Below, piece after piece: positions 34,089-44,836 of a DNA stretch of 64,000 bases. A program made the position numbers and the translations under genes. The notes below the pieces were generated by a model, which saw only the letters and a list, made by a program, of their open reading frames with translations, was not told the origin of the DNA and searched no databases. The DNA comes from Pseudomonas neustonica. Its GTDB lineage: Bacteria > Pseudomonadota > Gammaproteobacteria > Pseudomonadales > Pseudomonadaceae. Each line of letters begins with the position of its first letter. The stretch's first letter is position 1. The stretch covers positions 92,018 through 156,017 of the forward strand of contig NZ_RKKU01000007.1 in assembly GCF_003797945.1 (NCBI RefSeq). The letters run 5' to 3'.

Positions 34089-35444
34089 ATGACGACACCG
34101 ATTTCGACTCAGCCTGACGATCCGCAAACGCTGCGTGCCAACCTTGAACAACGGGTAGCCTTTATTGTTGATGAGGCTCGCCGTCAGGGGGCGTCTGCCA
34201 GTGAAGTTGGCGTCAGCCAAAATACCGGATTATCCGTTGGCGTGCGCAAGGGTGAGGTCGAGACGGTTGAGTTTAATCGAGACCAGGGCTTTGCCATTAC
34301 GCTATATGCCGGTCAGCGCAAGGGGTCGGTAAGCACCTCTGACACCTCCGACGAAGCTATTCGCAAAGCAGTAGAAACGGCACTGGTTATTGCGCGCCAC
34401 GCTTCGGAAGATCCCTGTGCCGGTTTGGCAGATGCTGACTTGATGGCGCAGCAGATACCTGATCTGGACCTTTTTCATCCCTGGAATATCAGTGCCGATG
34501 CCGCTATCGATAAGGCGCTGGCGCTGGAGGCTGCGGCGCTCGAAGTCGATTCGCGCCTGACCACCGATAGCGCGCAGGTGAGTACGCAGCAAGGCTGTCG
34601 GGTGTATGGCAACAGTCATGGCTTCATCGGTAGCTCTATGGGCTCGCGGCATAGTGCGGCTGCGGTGCTGATCGTAGGGTCGGAGCAGGGTATGCAGCGT
34701 GATTACTGGTATGCCGTCGACCGTATCGCTGATCGTTTGCCGAGCGAGCAGGAGATTGGCCGCAAGGCGGCGCAGAGAACATTGTCGCGCCTGAACCCCA
34801 AGCCGATTAAAACCGCTAAGGTGCCCGTGTTGTTTGCCGCTGACCAGGCTGTAGGTCTGGTCGGGCACCTGCTGGGGGCTATATCGGGTGGTGCGGTTTA
34901 CCGGCAGTCTACTTTTTTGCTGGATGCGCTCGGTCAACCGGTCTTTCCTGAGTGGATGACGATGTGTGAGCGCCCTTACCAGCTGCGTGCCATGGGTAGT
35001 GCCGCTTTTGATGGTGACGGCTTGGCGACACGTGAGCAGGCCTTTATTGACCAGGGACGCTTGAGTAGCTGGATACTCTCTACTTATTCCGGTCGTAAGC
35101 TAAGCATGCCGAGCACCGCTAATGCTGGCGGTGTGCACAACCTGCAGGTCACCAGTAATGCCGGTGACCTTGATTCCCTGCTCAAGGAAATGGGCACCGG
35201 GTTGTTGGTGACGGAGCTGATGGGGCAGGGCGTCAACGGCGTGACCGGTGACTATTCCCGCGGCGCAGGTGGCTTTTGGGTCGAGAACGGTGAGATACAG
35301 CATGCCGTCAACGAAGTGACCATCGCTGGTAACCTGAAAGATATGTATGCCAATCTACGCTGCGTCGGCAGTGATCTGGAGCGACGCGGTAATTACCTGA
35401 CGGGGAGCTGGTTGGTTGATGGTATGACGGTAGGGGGCGCTTAA
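34089..35444 (+). CDS. pmbA: Metalloprotease PmbA (TldE)
   Basis: The 451-residue protein is the TldE/PmbA subunit of the TldD-TldE protease, which processes peptides such as microcin B17 precursor and CcdA. Family stretches include GFAITLYAGQRKGSVSTSD, TSNAGDLDSLLKEMGTG and GVTGDYSRGAGGFWVENGE. The metal ligands are in TldD, whose gene is not in this window. GGAGG precedes the ATG at 34089. A heptad-repeat element follows its stop. Confidence 0.92.
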   Translation: MTTPISTQPDDPQTLRANLEQRVAFIVDEARRQGASASEVGVSQNTGLSVGVRKGEVETVEFNRDQGFAITLYAGQRKGSVSTSDTSDEAIRKAVETALVIARHASEDPCAGLADADLMAQQIPDLDLFHPWNISADAAIDKALALEAAALEVDSRLTTDSAQVSTQQGCRVYGNSHGFIGSSMGSRHSAAAVLIVGSEQGMQRDYWYAVDRIADRLPSEQEIGRKAAQRTLSRLNPKPIKTAKVPVLFAADQAVGLVGHLLGAISGGAVYRQSTFLLDALGQPVFPEWMTMCERPYQLRAMGSAAFDGDGLATREQAFIDQGRLSSWILSTYSGRKLSMPSTANAGGVHNLQVTSNAGDLDSLLKEMGTGLLVTELMGQGVNGVTGDYSRGAGGFWVENGEIQHAVNEVTIAGNLKDMYANLRCVGSDLERRGNYLTGSWLVDGMTVGGA

Positions 35445-35470
35445 CGGCCGCCGCCAGGCGGCTATTGGCT

Positions 35471-35566
35471 GCAAGCCTCAAGCTACAAGTTACAAGCTTA
35501 AAGCCAGCTGAAAACGTCAGTCTTGCGGCTTAGAGCTTGAAGCTTGGCGCTTCCAGCTTCCAGCAG
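35471..35566. repeat. Heptad inverted-array element, copy C (pmbA / ptsO)
   Basis: The left array (35473-35507) has five exact 7-bp units: AAGCCTC, AAGCTAC, AAGTTAC, AAGCTTA, AAGCCAG. After an 18-base loop the right array (35526-35560) has five units: CGGCTTA, GAGCTTG, AAGCTTG, GCGCTTC, CAGCTTC. It occupies the space between the convergent pmbA and ptsO genes and could serve as a bidirectional terminator. Confidence 0.85.
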
Positions 35567-35839
35567 CTACTCCCCTTCACCAAAATAGTCGTTAATCAGG
35601 GCGACTAGCTCGTTCAGCGCCTCGTCGGCCTGATCACCCTCGCAACTAATACAGATTTCACTGTCTTTGCTCGCCGCCAGCATCATGACCTGCATGATGC
35701 TTTTGCCATCAACCTGCAGTGTCTCATTCTCGCCAACCTGTACAACGCAGCCATAGCGATTGGCAACGCCAACGAACTTGGCTGCTGCGCGGGCGTGCAA
35801 GCCCAGTTTGTTGATGATTTTTACGCGGGTAGTTGGCAT
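35567..35839 (-). CDS. ptsO: HPr-like phosphocarrier of the nitrogen PTS (NPr)
   Basis: The 90-residue HPr-fold protein has the phosphorylated His in GLHARAAAKFV and the second motif GKSIMQVMMLAAS. It passes phosphate from EI-Ntr to EIIA-Ntr (ptsN, two genes upstream). It is the last gene of the rpoN cluster, one base after rapZ. Confidence 0.93.
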   Translation of the reverse strand: MPTTRVKIINKLGLHARAAAKFVGVANRYGCVVQVGENETLQVDGKSIMQVMMLAASKDSEICISCEGDQADEALNELVALINDYFGEGE

Positions 35840-35840
35840 T

Positions 35841-36695
35841 TCAATGAAGGTCGCGATGGCGAATCAGTAAATTGGGCGTATTGGCGCGAAGCTCATTGAC
35901 CAGTCGTTCGGCGAGATAGACTGATCGGTGGTGTCCACCAGTGCAGCCGATGGCGATGGTCATATAGCTGCGTTCACCGGCGGCATAACGCGGCAGCCAT
36001 TTATTGAGAAACTGGCGGATATCCTGATACATCTCTTCTACGTCCGGCTGGCTGCTCAGATACTCGCGTACCGGCTCGTCCAATCCGGAGTAAGAGCGCA
36101 ACTCCGGACGCCAATAGGGGTTGGGCAGGCAGCGGACGTCGAAAATCAGATCAGCGTCGGCGGGTACACCGCGTTTGAAGCCAAATGATTGAATGAGTAC
36201 CGAGGGAGTGCTGCCTTGGCTGCCGAGTAAACGTTGTTTTATCTGGTCGCGCAGCTGATAAAGATTTAAGTGGCTGGTATCGATCTTGAGGGTCGCCAGA
36301 TCAATGATCGGCTCCAGTATGCGCAGTTCTTGAGCAATAGCCTCGGCTAGCGAGCGCTGGCTATCAGTAAGCGGATGCTTGCGACGGGTTTCTGAAAAAC
36401 GCTTGATCAGTACGTCATCGCCTGCGGCAAGGAAGAGCACGTCACATTGTACGCCAGCATCGCGTACCTGCTTGAGCAACTCGGGGAAGCGTTGCAGGTC
36501 GCTGGCCAGGTTGCGAGCGTCGATGCTGATGGCAATCGCCGGTAGATTCAGGTCTGCTTCGCTGGCCTGTTTGGCCAGTTCCGGCAGTAACCCCGCAGGC
36601 AGGTTGTCAATGCAGTAGAAACCGTTGTCTTCCAGCAGGTGCAGTGCGGTACTTTTGCCTGACCCCGAACGGCCACTCACGACGACCAGTCGCAT
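35841..36695 (-). CDS. rapZ: RNase adapter protein RapZ (YvcJ family)
   Basis: The 284-residue nucleotide-binding protein has a Walker A at the N-terminus ([14 protein letters not shown]) and a C-terminal domain with [17 protein letters not shown]. In enterobacteria RapZ guides RNase E to GlmZ and senses glucosamine-6-phosphate. In Pseudomonas its targets are not established. It lies between ptsN and ptsO. Confidence 0.92.
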   Translation of the reverse strand: MRLVVVSGRSGSGKSTALHLLEDNGFYCIDNLPAGLLPELAKQASEADLNLPAIAISIDARNLASDLQRFPELLKQVRDAGVQCDVLFLAAGDDVLIKRFSETRRKHPLTDSQRSLAEAIAQELRILEPIIDLATLKIDTSHLNLYQLRDQIKQRLLGSQGSTPSVLIQSFGFKRGVPADADLIFDVRCLPNPYWRPELRSYSGLDEPVREYLSSQPDVEEMYQDIRQFLNKWLPRYAAGERSYMTIAIGCTGGHHRSVYLAERLVNELRANTPNLLIRHRDLH

Positions 36696-36700
36696 TGGCT

Positions 36701-37156
36701 TCAGCTCCCATCTCCGGCGGTCATAATGTCGTACAGGCTTTGTGCATCGGGCGCTTTACGCAGCGCTTCTCGCAAGTCTGCCTGATCCAGTTTGCTCGCC
36801 AGCATTTTCAGAATCTGTAGATGCTGGTCGGTCGCTTCCTGTGGCACCAAAAGGACAAAGATAAGGTCCACAGGCTGGCCGTCCAGCGCATCGAAATCGA
36901 TTTTACCGTCCAGCTGCAGCAGGGCGCCGATCGCTTTATGGCAATCGCCCAGGCGGCAGTGAGGGATGGCTATGCCATTACCAAAGCCAGTGGAGCCAAG
37001 CTTTTCGCGGGCTATCAGGCTTTCATAAATAGCGTCTGGATCAAGGTTTGTGTGCTGGGCAACCAGTTTGCCAATTAGCTCCAGCACACGTTTCTTGGAT
37101 CCCCCCTGAACGCCCGAAAAGGTGCGGTCAGGGGTCAAGATATGATCTATTTGCAT
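36701..37156 (-). CDS. ptsN: Nitrogen PTS EIIA component
   Basis: The 151-residue EIIA-fructose/Ntr domain protein has its phosphorylated His in [12 protein letters not shown]. It is regulatory: phosphorylation by NPr adjusts carbon, nitrogen and potassium responses, with no sugar transport role. It lies between hpf and rapZ in the rpoN cluster. Confidence 0.94.
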   Translation of the reverse strand: MQIDHILTPDRTFSGVQGGSKKRVLELIGKLVAQHTNLDPDAIYESLIAREKLGSTGFGNGIAIPHCRLGDCHKAIGALLQLDGKIDFDALDGQPVDLIFVLLVPQEATDQHLQILKMLASKLDQADLREALRKAPDAQSLYDIMTAGDGS

Positions 37157-37177
37157 GGTTATGCGGTTAGGTTCGCG

Positions 37178-37486
37178 TTAACGGTCATTGGCGCCTTGCA
37201 GGCGATCGATGTATTTTTCTTTATGCTTGATCAGTTGCCTGTCGAGTTTGTCGGTTAGCTGATCAATCGCCACGTACATGTCAGTGCTTTCAGCCAGGGC
37301 GACAACTTCGCCGCCTGCTACGTGCAGGGTGGCTTCAGCTTTCTGACGGAGTTTTTCGACCTCAAGGGTTACCTGTACGTTGGTAATCTTGTCAAAGTGC
37401 CGCTCCAGGCGGGACATTTTTTCAGTGACGTGATCGCGCAGTGCGTCAGTGATATCGAGTTGATGACCGCTAATGTTCAGCTGCAT
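37178..37486 (-). CDS. hpf: Ribosome hibernation promoting factor
   Basis: The 102-residue short HPF/YfiA-type protein (MQLNISGHQLDITDALRDHV, then a basic AIDQLTDKLDRQLIKHKEKY tail) binds the 30S subunit and stabilises inactive ribosomes in stationary phase. The start is at 37486, chosen by family length. It follows rpoN by about 80 bases. Confidence 0.93.
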   Translation of the reverse strand: MQLNISGHQLDITDALRDHVTEKMSRLERHFDKITNVQVTLEVEKLRQKAEATLHVAGGEVVALAESTDMYVAIDQLTDKLDRQLIKHKEKYIDRLQGANDR

Positions 37487-37564
37487 ACGGCTTCTCCTGA
37501 TTGGCTTGATGTTGCTGGGTGACCTAATGTCACCCGGTGGTGCCACTGCATATTCCTTGACTGC

Positions 37565-39073
37565 TTAAACCAGTCTCTTGCGTTCGCTCGATGGGGCTAT
37601 GTTGAGCGATTCGCGATATTTAGCAATTGTCCGGCGGGCCACTTCGATCCCTTGTTCTTCCAGTAAACCAGCGATCTTGCTATCGCTCAATGGTTTCTTT
37701 GGGTTTTCTGCTGCAACCAGTTTTTTGATCAGTGCGCGAATGGCGGTAGAGGAGAATTCGCCGCCCTCGCTGGTGCCCACATGGCTGGAGAAAAAGTACT
37801 TGAGCTCGAAGATGCCACGCGGGGTATGCATGAACTTCTGCGTGGTAACTCGTGAGATAGTCGATTCGTGCATACCGACCGCTTCGGCGATATCGTGCAG
37901 CACCAAGGGCTTCATGGCCTCTTCGCCCTGCTCAAGAAAGCCGCGCTGGTGCTCGACGATCTGCGTGGCTACCTTCATCAGGGTTTCGTTGCGGCTTTGC
38001 AGGCTTTTGATGAACCAGCGCGCCTCCTGCAAGTTGTTGCGCAGGTAAGTGTTGTCTTCACTGGAGTCGGCGCGACGCACCATAGAGGCGTACTGACCAT
38101 TGACCCTGACCTTGGGCACTGATTCCTGATTCAGCTCGACCAGCCAGCGGTTATTATCCTTGCGCACTATGACGTCGGGAATAACGTATTCGGGCTCGCC
38201 TGAGGCAATTTCGCCGCCGGGGCGAGGGTTGAGCGTCTGGATTAGCGCGATGGCATCGCGTAGCTGATCTTCTTTAAGCTTGCTGCGCCGCATCAGCTGG
38301 CTGAAATCACGGCTGCCGAGCAGTTCAAGATGATCGCGTACCACGCGGGTGGCCTGTTCCAGCAGCGGCGTGTCAGCCGGAAGTTGGCGAATTTGTAGCA
38401 GCAGGCACTCGCGCAAATCCCGTGCGCCAATACCAACGGGCTCAAACTGCTGGATGCGGTGCAGTACCATTTCGACCTCATCCATCTCTACTTCCATCTC
38501 GGGAGGCAGTGAGGCGAGTATGTCGTCGAGGGATTCTTCCAGGTAGCCATCGGCATTGATGCCGTCGATCAGCGCGGCCGCAATCTCGTAGTCGGTTTCC
38601 GACATCGGGATCAGGTTGAGCTGCCACTCCAGATGGCTTTGCAGGGTTTCACCTGTGCCAGTGCGCGAGGTGTAGTCCCAGTCTTCTTCATTTTGGCTGG
38701 GTAGCGAGCTGGCTGATGTCTGGTAGACATCCTCCCACTGGGTATCCACTGGTAACTCATTGGGGATTTGCTCATTCCAGTTGCCGTCCTGCTCTGGCTG
38801 GCTATGCTGGTCTATGGCATCCATGGATACGGGTTCGGGTAGGGTGACGGCAGATGGGTCGCCGTCGCTGTCGCCATCGCTGCCCGCAGAGCCGGCGGCG
38901 CTGTAGTCGTCGTCGCCTTCGTCGGCCATCTCCAGCATGGGGTTGGCCTCCAGTGCTTCCTGCACCTCCTGCTGGAGGTCGAGGCTGGATAGCTGTAGCA
39001 GTCGGATGGCTTGCTGCAGCTGCGGCGTCATCGTCAGCTGCTGTCCCATCTTGAGGACGAGCGAGGGTTTCAT
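37565..39073 (-). CDS. rpoN: RNA polymerase sigma-54 factor
   Basis: The 502-residue protein has the Gln-rich region I ([26 protein letters not shown] begins it), an acidic region II with many Asp/Ser/Glu, and region III ending in the RpoN box [11 protein letters not shown]. It directs RNA polymerase to -24/-12 promoters with enhancer-binding proteins and controls nitrogen use, flagella and many other functions. It lies downstream of lptB with hpf-ptsN-rapZ-ptsO following. Confidence 0.96.
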   Translation of the reverse strand: MKPSLVLKMGQQLTMTPQLQQAIRLLQLSSLDLQQEVQEALEANPMLEMADEGDDDYSAAGSAGSDGDSDGDPSAVTLPEPVSMDAIDQHSQPEQDGNWNEQIPNELPVDTQWEDVYQTSASSLPSQNEEDWDYTSRTGTGETLQSHLEWQLNLIPMSETDYEIAAALIDGINADGYLEESLDDILASLPPEMEVEMDEVEMVLHRIQQFEPVGIGARDLRECLLLQIRQLPADTPLLEQATRVVRDHLELLGSRDFSQLMRRSKLKEDQLRDAIALIQTLNPRPGGEIASGEPEYVIPDVIVRKDNNRWLVELNQESVPKVRVNGQYASMVRRADSSEDNTYLRNNLQEARWFIKSLQSRNETLMKVATQIVEHQRGFLEQGEEAMKPLVLHDIAEAVGMHESTISRVTTQKFMHTPRGIFELKYFFSSHVGTSEGGEFSSTAIRALIKKLVAAENPKKPLSDSKIAGLLEEQGIEVARRTIAKYRESLNIAPSSERKRLV

Positions 39074-39166
39074 TTTTTGGCGAACTACCTTATGCGCTTG
39101 GTCAAACTGTTATCGAGGCCGCTCTGGCTCATATCATCCTGTAGCATGCCTGAAACTTTTATCGTT

Positions 39167-39892
39167 TTATAGCCGAAACGCGTGCCCCAGATAGACTTCA
39201 CGTACCTTCTGGTCTGCCATGACGGCATCCGCGTCGCCTTCGGCAATGATGGTGCCTTCGCTAACGATATAAGCCTTGTCACAGATATCCAGGGTTTCGC
39301 GTACATTGTGATCGGTGATAAGTACGCCGATGCCCTTGTCTTTGAGGTGCTGGATGATCTGCTTTATGTCGTTGACCGAAATGGGGTCCACGCCCGCGAA
39401 GGGCTCGTCCAGGAGTATGAAGCTGGGATCTGTGGCGAGTGCGCGGGCGATCTCGGCGCGCCGCCTTTCGCCTCCGGACAGGCTCATGCCCAGGTTGTCG
39501 CGCAGGTGTTGAATATGAAACTCACGCAGCAGCGACTCTAGTTTTTCCTTGCGACCCTCGGCTTTCAGATCTTTGCGGGTCTCCAGAATGGCCATGATGT
39601 TATCTGCCACCGTCAGCTTGCGGAAAATCGAGGCCTCCTGTGGCAAGTAGCCAATACCTTCGCGCGCGCGACCGTGCATGGGCAGCGCGGTGATGGCTTT
39701 ATCGTCGATTCGCACTTCGCCCTGATCTGATTTGACCAGGCCTACAATCATGTAGAAGCAGGTTGTTTTGCCAGCCCCGTTGGGCCCCAGCAGGCCAACG
39801 ACTTCTCCGCTACTGATCGAGACGGAGACGTCTTTGACAACGTTACGTGCTTTGTAAGTCTTGGCCAAGTGACTGGCTGTTAATGTACTCAT
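39167..39892 (-). CDS. lptB: LPS export ABC transporter ATPase
   Basis: The 241-residue ABC ATPase has Walker [16 protein letters not shown], signature [17 protein letters not shown] and Walker [14 protein letters not shown]. LptB powers extraction of LPS from the inner membrane with LptFG, which are not in this window. Its ATG overlaps the lptA stop by 4 bases. Confidence 0.95.
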   Translation of the reverse strand: MSTLTASHLAKTYKARNVVKDVSVSISSGEVVGLLGPNGAGKTTCFYMIVGLVKSDQGEVRIDDKAITALPMHGRAREGIGYLPQEASIFRKLTVADNIMAILETRKDLKAEGRKEKLESLLREFHIQHLRDNLGMSLSGGERRRAEIARALATDPSFILLDEPFAGVDPISVNDIKQIIQHLKDKGIGVLITDHNVRETLDICDKAYIVSEGTIIAEGDADAVMADQKVREVYLGHAFRL

Positions 39893-40455
39893 GGCGCAGT
39901 GGGCTCGCTTTCACCGCCAGTGGCACCATTGCCGCGACTACGCGGCTGAATGGTAATTTCAATGCGGCCACTGCCGTTGCTGCTGGCGCCGCTGCCAGTG
40001 CTGCCGCTGCGCCCTGCATCGACAACCTGTGCCGGTATGTCGTAGCTGACATAGTCACCCTGGAAGGTATTGCCGGACTGCTCCAGGAAGGCGTTGTCGA
40101 TCAGCACGACGCGTTCATCTGCGGCGTAGTACTCGATCGTTTGGGCGCGTGCCTTGACCGGTGGCTTGTTGGCTTCGGGTGTCTGCTGGTAGGTGGCAGG
40201 ACCGCCCTGCGTGACCATTTTGTTCAGTTGACCACTAGCGTCAGTGGTCAGGGTCACCCGGCTGCCAGCCAGGCGCATGCTGCCCTGAGTAATGATGACG
40301 TTGCCGGTATAAACCGCCGTATTACGCTTGTCGTCCAGGGTCGCAGCATTGGCCTGGATGCGTATAGGCTGGCTACTGTCGCTGGGCAACGCGATTGCTG
40401 AAGCTGCTGGATAGAGCATCAGCGTCATGACGAAGAGGGATTTAGCGCACCTCAT
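39889..40455 (-). CDS. lptA: LPS transport periplasmic protein
   Basis: The 188-residue protein has a signal peptide (about residues 1-22, ending SAIAL) and an OstA-type beta-jellyroll ([32 protein letters not shown]). LptA bridges the periplasm between LptC and LptDE. The C-terminus is low-complexity Ser/Gly/Arg. It overlaps lptC by 14 bases and lptB by 4. Confidence 0.93.
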   Translation of the reverse strand: MRCAKSLFVMTLMLYPAASAIALPSDSSQPIRIQANAATLDDKRNTAVYTGNVIITQGSMRLAGSRVTLTTDASGQLNKMVTQGGPATYQQTPEANKPPVKARAQTIEYYAADERVVLIDNAFLEQSGNTFQGDYVSYDIPAQVVDAGRSGSTGSGASSNGSGRIEITIQPRSRGNGATGGESEPTAP

Positions 40456-41020
40456 GTTGGCCTCGTACAGTGGACAGCAGCTTCAAGCGGCCGTCATTGA
40501 GAAATAACTGCATGCCCGTGGCGGTTGTTACGCTGCGGGCTGCTTCGATTTTAACGTCCTGATCGGTTTCGGCATAATCGCGTGCTGGAAACAGGGTCAG
40601 GGCGGAGGTGCTCAGGCGTCTGGTTGGCTGATTGGTCAGTTGTTGTTGCAATAGTACGTTAGCTTTCAGGTCAACGCGGTCGCCGTTTTCTGTGACCAGG
40701 CCTTCGTCTGCTTCAAGCAGCCAGGGCTTGGGGTCTTCGCCACGATAGAATACCAGCTTGGGTTGCTCTAAATGCGTGCTGCCATCTTCTACCTGATGTA
40801 CTGCGTGCGTGCTGGTCAGTTCGTAGGCCGTTTTGCCTTCTTTGCTCAGAGCCTGAATGCGCGCGTTATCGATATAGAAGTCTGGTCGGGTCGAGCTGCT
40901 GTCCGTGGCTGGCGTAAAGCTGGCTGGGCGGATATTCCAGTACCCCATGCTCAGGGCAAGTATCACCCCGATTGCGACCAGTAGCCCGGTCAGCAGGTAA
41001 CGTGGCACGTTCAGTTTCAC
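40442..41020 (-). CDS. lptC: LPS export bitopic protein
   Basis: The 192-residue protein has one N-terminal membrane segment (about residues 7-28) and a periplasmic LptC domain (PDFYIDNARIQALSKEGKTA, YRGEDPKPWLLEADEG). It receives LPS from LptB2FG and passes it to LptA. It overlaps kdsC by 4 bases. Confidence 0.92.
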   Translation of the reverse strand: MKLNVPRYLLTGLLVAIGVILALSMGYWNIRPASFTPATDSSSTRPDFYIDNARIQALSKEGKTAYELTSTHAVHQVEDGSTHLEQPKLVFYRGEDPKPWLLEADEGLVTENGDRVDLKANVLLQQQLTNQPTRRLSTSALTLFPARDYAETDQDVKIEAARSVTTATGMQLFLNDGRLKLLSTVRGQHEVR

Positions 41021-41550
41021 AGGTAGGCCGCCTGGGCATCTTCCAGTGTGCCTTGTGCCTGCATGATAAGTTCGCAGAATTCGCGTGCAGCACCCGCACC
41101 GCCAGTGGCCGTTGTGATGCCATGCGCATGCTTGCGAACAAAGCCGTCAGCGCTGGCAACCGCCATGCCCAAGCCGACCTGGCGAATCACTGGCAGGTCG
41201 GGCAGGTCGTCGCCCAAAAAGGCAATCTCGTGCATTTCTACGGGTACGATTTCGCGCAGCTCGCTGAGCGCGGTGAGCTTGTCTTCGCGGCCCTGGATTA
41301 GATGCTTTATACCCAGTGCCGCTGCGCGCCGCTCAACCAGTGGCGACTTGCGCCCGCTGATGATCGCTGCTTCAACCCCGGACGCAATGAGCATCTTTAT
41401 GCCGTGCCCGTCCAGGGTATTGAATGACTTGAACTCGGTACCGTCTGGCATGAAGTAAAGGCGACCGTCAGTCAGTACGCCGTCAACATCAAATATTGCC
41501 AGGCGAATGGACCGTGCTCGCTCGTTTAGCTGTTTTGGGGTTTGGTTCAT
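41017..41550 (-). CDS. kdsC: KDO 8-phosphate phosphatase
   Basis: The 177-residue HAD-family phosphatase without a large cap has motif I FDVDGVLTDGRLY, motif II ISGRKS and motif IV FLGDDLPDLPV. It releases KDO from KDO-8-phosphate for LPS inner core. It overlaps kdsD by 4 bases, matching consecutive roles in KDO synthesis. Confidence 0.94.
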   Translation of the reverse strand: MNQTPKQLNERARSIRLAIFDVDGVLTDGRLYFMPDGTEFKSFNTLDGHGIKMLIASGVEAAIISGRKSPLVERRAAALGIKHLIQGREDKLTALSELREIVPVEMHEIAFLGDDLPDLPVIRQVGLGMAVASADGFVRKHAHGITTATGGAGAAREFCELIMQAQGTLEDAQAAYL

Positions 41551-42518
41551 ACCACTCCTGCGCGCAGCAAGTCATGCATGTTGAGGGCACCAACGGGTTT
41601 GCCGTTGTCATCCACGACAAAAAGGCCGTTTATTTTCGCATCTTCCATGATTTTGAGCACTTCGGCCGCGAGCATACCACTACGCGCAGTTTTACCGTTT
41701 GCGGTCATGACGTCGGCAATCGTCATAGTATGGAAGTCGACGCTGTGATCCAGTGTGCGACGCAAATCGCCATCAGTAAAGATGCCCACCAGGTGTTGTT
41801 GCTCGTCGATAATGCCGGTCAGGCCAAGACCTTTGCGCGTCATCTCAAGTAGTGCGTCACGCAGCGAGGTGCTAGGCGTGACCAAAGGCATGCTGTCACC
41901 ACTATGCATGATGTCATCGGCCAGCAGCAGCAGGCGGCGACCCAGGCTGCCGCCTGGATGTGAAAACGCGAAGTCTTCTGCGCTGAACCCGCGCGCCTCC
42001 AGCAGTGCGATCGCCAGTGCGTCGCCCATCACCAGTGCCGTGGTGGTGCTGGACGTGGGGGCGAGGTTAAGTGGGCAGGCTTCCTGCGCTACGGCGGTAT
42101 CCAGGTTGGCAACGGCGGCCAGCGCCATCGTGGATTCCGGGTTGCCGGTAATGCTGATCAGGGGGACGCCCATGCGCTTGATGAGTGGCAGCAGGGTGAC
42201 GACTTCGGCTGTATTACCGGAGTTGGACAGTGCAATGACCACGTCCTGCGGTGTGATCATGCCCATATCGCCATGGCTGGCTTCGCCTGGGTGGACAAAA
42301 AAAGCAGGCGTGCCGGTGCTGGCCAGAGTGGCTGCCAGTTTGCAGCCGATATGACCAGACTTGCCCATGCCGGTCACAACGATGCGGCCAGTGCAGGCGA
42401 GCAGAGTGTCGCAAGCTTTAATAAAGTGTGCGTCGAGCCGCTGCAGCAGGGTGTCGACGGCGTCGCGCTCCATGCTGATGGTGCGCCGGGCGGAGGCTAT
42501 GTAGTCAAAATGAGGCAT
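41547..42518 (-). CDS. kdsD: Arabinose-5-phosphate isomerase
   Basis: The 323-residue protein has an N-terminal SIS domain (VVTGMGKSGHIGCKLAATLA, VIALSNSGNTAEVV) and two C-terminal CBS domains. It makes arabinose-5-phosphate, the KDO precursor. It is the first gene of the minus-strand LPS/rpoN cluster and divergent from mlaF. Confidence 0.94.
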   Translation of the reverse strand: MPHFDYIASARRTISMERDAVDTLLQRLDAHFIKACDTLLACTGRIVVTGMGKSGHIGCKLAATLASTGTPAFFVHPGEASHGDMGMITPQDVVIALSNSGNTAEVVTLLPLIKRMGVPLISITGNPESTMALAAVANLDTAVAQEACPLNLAPTSSTTTALVMGDALAIALLEARGFSAEDFAFSHPGGSLGRRLLLLADDIMHSGDSMPLVTPSTSLRDALLEMTRKGLGLTGIIDEQQHLVGIFTDGDLRRTLDHSVDFHTMTIADVMTANGKTARSGMLAAEVLKIMEDAKINGLFVVDDNGKPVGALNMHDLLRAGVV

Positions 42519-42648
42519 TGTGCTTTATCTGTTGTCGCTGAGCGGGGAAGTATAGCGGTTTGTGCGGATGAACTCACCCGTCTGCAGGTTTTCAAGGCTT
42601 TGGTTGCAGGGTGGGTACCTAATTATGGGTTACGGAGTGTTTCCCGCC

Positions 42649-42677
42649 TTGGGATGCACTGACGTAAATGATATATT
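42649..42677 (+). promoter_or_regulatory. Candidate sigma-70 promoter of the mla operon
   Basis: TTGGGA (42649-42654), 17 bases, then TATATT (42672-42677) lies 55 bases before the mlaF start, in the 213-base divergent region between kdsD and mlaF. It is a sequence match only. Confidence 0.45.
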
Positions 42678-42731
42678 ACGCGGCTTAACTTGCCCGAGGC
42701 CTGGGCGCGATCGGGAAGAGCACATCCAGAT

Positions 42732-43547
42732 ATGACCGATTCTTCGGATTACATTGTTGATTTGCAGCAGATTACCTTCCGGCGCGGTTCGCGGTTGATA
42801 TTCGATGGTGTGGATATTCGTATACCGCGCGGCAAAGTGACCGGCATCATGGGGCCGTCCGGCTGCGGTAAAACGACCCTTCTGCGGTTGATCGGCGCGC
42901 AATTGCGGCCGGACAGCGGCGCCATTCTCGTCAATGGTGAGAATATTCCAGAGCTGGGGCGTGAGCAGCTTTTTGCTGCGCGTCAGCACATGGGCATGCT
43001 GTTCCAGAGTGGTGCTCTTTTTACCGATCTGAGTGTTTTTGAGAATGTTGCCTTTCCGCTGCGTGTGCATACCCAGCTGTCTGAAGACATGATTCGCGAT
43101 CTGGTTTTGCTCAAATTGCAGGCGGTCGGTTTGCGCGGTGCGCGCGAGCTGATGCCGGATGAGCTGTCTGGTGGTATGAAGCGCCGCGTGGCTTTGGCCC
43201 GTGCTATTGCACTCGATCCGCAATTGATGATGTACGACGAGCCCTTTGTCGGCCAAGACCCTATTTCTATGGGCGTGCTGGTGCGCTTGATTCGCCTGCT
43301 CAACGATGCGATGGGTTTGACCAGCATTGTTGTATCGCATGATTTGGCCGAGACCGCGAGCATCGCCGACTATTTATATGTGGTTGGCGATGGCCAGGTG
43401 TTAGGGCATGGCACGCCTGAAGAGCTGATGAACTCAGACAAGCCACGTATCAGGCAGTTTATGCAGGGTGAGCCTGATGGCCCGGTGCCGTTCCACTATC
43501 AGGCACCTGATTATCTTTCAGACTTGCTGCACAGGGAGCAGAAGTAG
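42732..43547 (+). CDS. mlaF: Phospholipid ABC transporter ATPase
   Basis: The 271-residue ABC ATPase has Walker [16 protein letters not shown], signature [16 protein letters not shown] and Walker [14 protein letters not shown]. With MlaE, MlaD and MlaB it moves phospholipids between the inner membrane and MlaC to keep outer-membrane asymmetry. The start MTDSSDYIV at 42732 was chosen by family length. Confidence 0.94.
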   Translation: MTDSSDYIVDLQQITFRRGSRLIFDGVDIRIPRGKVTGIMGPSGCGKTTLLRLIGAQLRPDSGAILVNGENIPELGREQLFAARQHMGMLFQSGALFTDLSVFENVAFPLRVHTQLSEDMIRDLVLLKLQAVGLRGARELMPDELSGGMKRRVALARAIALDPQLMMYDEPFVGQDPISMGVLVRLIRLLNDAMGLTSIVVSHDLAETASIADYLYVVGDGQVLGHGTPEELMNSDKPRIRQFMQGEPDGPVPFHYQAPDYLSDLLHREQK

Positions 43548-44326
43548 TGAGTGTTATGTCACGGATTGCTCTGCTTGGGCGTGCCGGTCTGGATACGATT
43601 TCCGCGCTGGGTCGATCAGGCGTGTTTTTATTCAATGCTCTTCTAGGGCGTACCCGTTTTGGCAATAGCTTTACGTTGCTGCTCAAGCAGCTCTATGCCG
43701 TTGGTGTGCTCTCATTGGCTATCATTATTGTCTCCGGATTATTTATCGGGATGGTGTTGGCGCTGCAGGGCTACAACATCCTGGTGGGTTATGGATCAGA
43801 GCAGGCTGTTGGCCAGATGGTGGCGCTGACTCTGCTGCGCGAGCTGGGGCCGGTGGTAACCGCATTGTTGTTTGCCGGTCGTGCCGGCTCTGCGTTAACG
43901 GCCGAGATTGGCTTGATGAAGGCCACCGAGCAGCTTTCCAGTATGGAGATGATTGGTGTTGATCCGCTGAAGTACGTTATTGCGCCGCGGCTTTGGGCTG
44001 GTTTTATTTCGATGCCGCTGTTGTCGATGATTTTTTGTGTCGTCGGCATTTGGGGTGGTGCTTTGGTCGCGGTTGACTGGCTGGGCGTCTACTCAGGTTC
44101 CTACTGGTCGAATATGCAAAATTCGGTCGAATTTTTTGATGATGTGCTTAACGGTGTGGTCAAGGCGGTTGTGTTCGCCTTTGTGGTGACCTGGATCGCT
44201 GTATTCCAGGGTTATGACTGCGAACCCACCTCAGAAGGCATTAGTCGCGCGACCACACGTACCGTGGTTTACGCCTCTCTGTCGGTGCTGGGGCTGGACT
44301 TTATTCTTACTGCTTTGATGTTCTGA
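43547..44326 (+). CDS. mlaE: Phospholipid ABC transporter permease
   Basis: The 259-residue MlaE-family permease has about five membrane segments and the conserved [20 protein letters not shown] and [18 protein letters not shown]. It begins with GTG sharing one base with the mlaF stop; an ATG at 43556 is also possible. Confidence 0.94.
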   Translation: MSVMSRIALLGRAGLDTISALGRSGVFLFNALLGRTRFGNSFTLLLKQLYAVGVLSLAIIIVSGLFIGMVLALQGYNILVGYGSEQAVGQMVALTLLRELGPVVTALLFAGRAGSALTAEIGLMKATEQLSSMEMIGVDPLKYVIAPRLWAGFISMPLLSMIFCVVGIWGGALVAVDWLGVYSGSYWSNMQNSVEFFDDVLNGVVKAVVFAFVVTWIAVFQGYDCEPTSEGISRATTRTVVYASLSVLGLDFILTALMF

Positions 44327-44345
44327 TTAGCCAAGGAAATAGCGA

Positions 44346-44810
44346 ATGCGTACCCGTAATCTGGAATTGGTCGTCGGTGTTTTTATTCTGGTGGGATTGC
44401 TGGCCTTGGTTGTGCTTGCGGTCCGGATAAGTGGCCTGGCTCCAGGCAGTGCCGTCAATACCTATAGCGTGCATGCCTACTTTGATAACGTGGCGGGCCT
44501 TACCGCCAAGGCCAAGGTCACCATGTCGGGCGTTACTATTGGGCGGGTCACTGCCATCGAATTCGATAAGACGCGCTACAGTGCCCGAGTTGATATGGCT
44601 GTCGATAGCGATGTGAACACCCTGCCGGCAGACAGCACTGCTTCTATCCTGACCGCAGGTCTGCTGGGTGAGAAGTATGTTGGTATTTCCGTCGGTGGCG
44701 ATGACGAAGTGTTGGCTGATGGTTCCGAGATATATGACACCCAGTCAGCCTTGGTACTTGAGGAACTGATCGGGCGCTTCCTGCTCAATACCGTGAGTAA
44801 AGACGAATGA
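44346..44810 (+). CDS. mlaD: Phospholipid transport MCE-domain protein
   Basis: The 154-residue protein has one N-terminal membrane anchor (about residues 7-29) and one MCE domain (VHAYFDNVAGLTAKAKVTMSG, ILTAGLLGEKYVGISVGG). It forms the hexameric periplasmic ring of the Mla complex. Confidence 0.93.
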   Translation: MRTRNLELVVGVFILVGLLALVVLAVRISGLAPGSAVNTYSVHAYFDNVAGLTAKAKVTMSGVTIGRVTAIEFDKTRYSARVDMAVDSDVNTLPADSTASILTAGLLGEKYVGISVGGDDEVLADGSEIYDTQSALVLEELIGRFLLNTVSKDE

Positions 44811-44836
44811 CCGTTGTAGCTAATAGGAGAGTCACC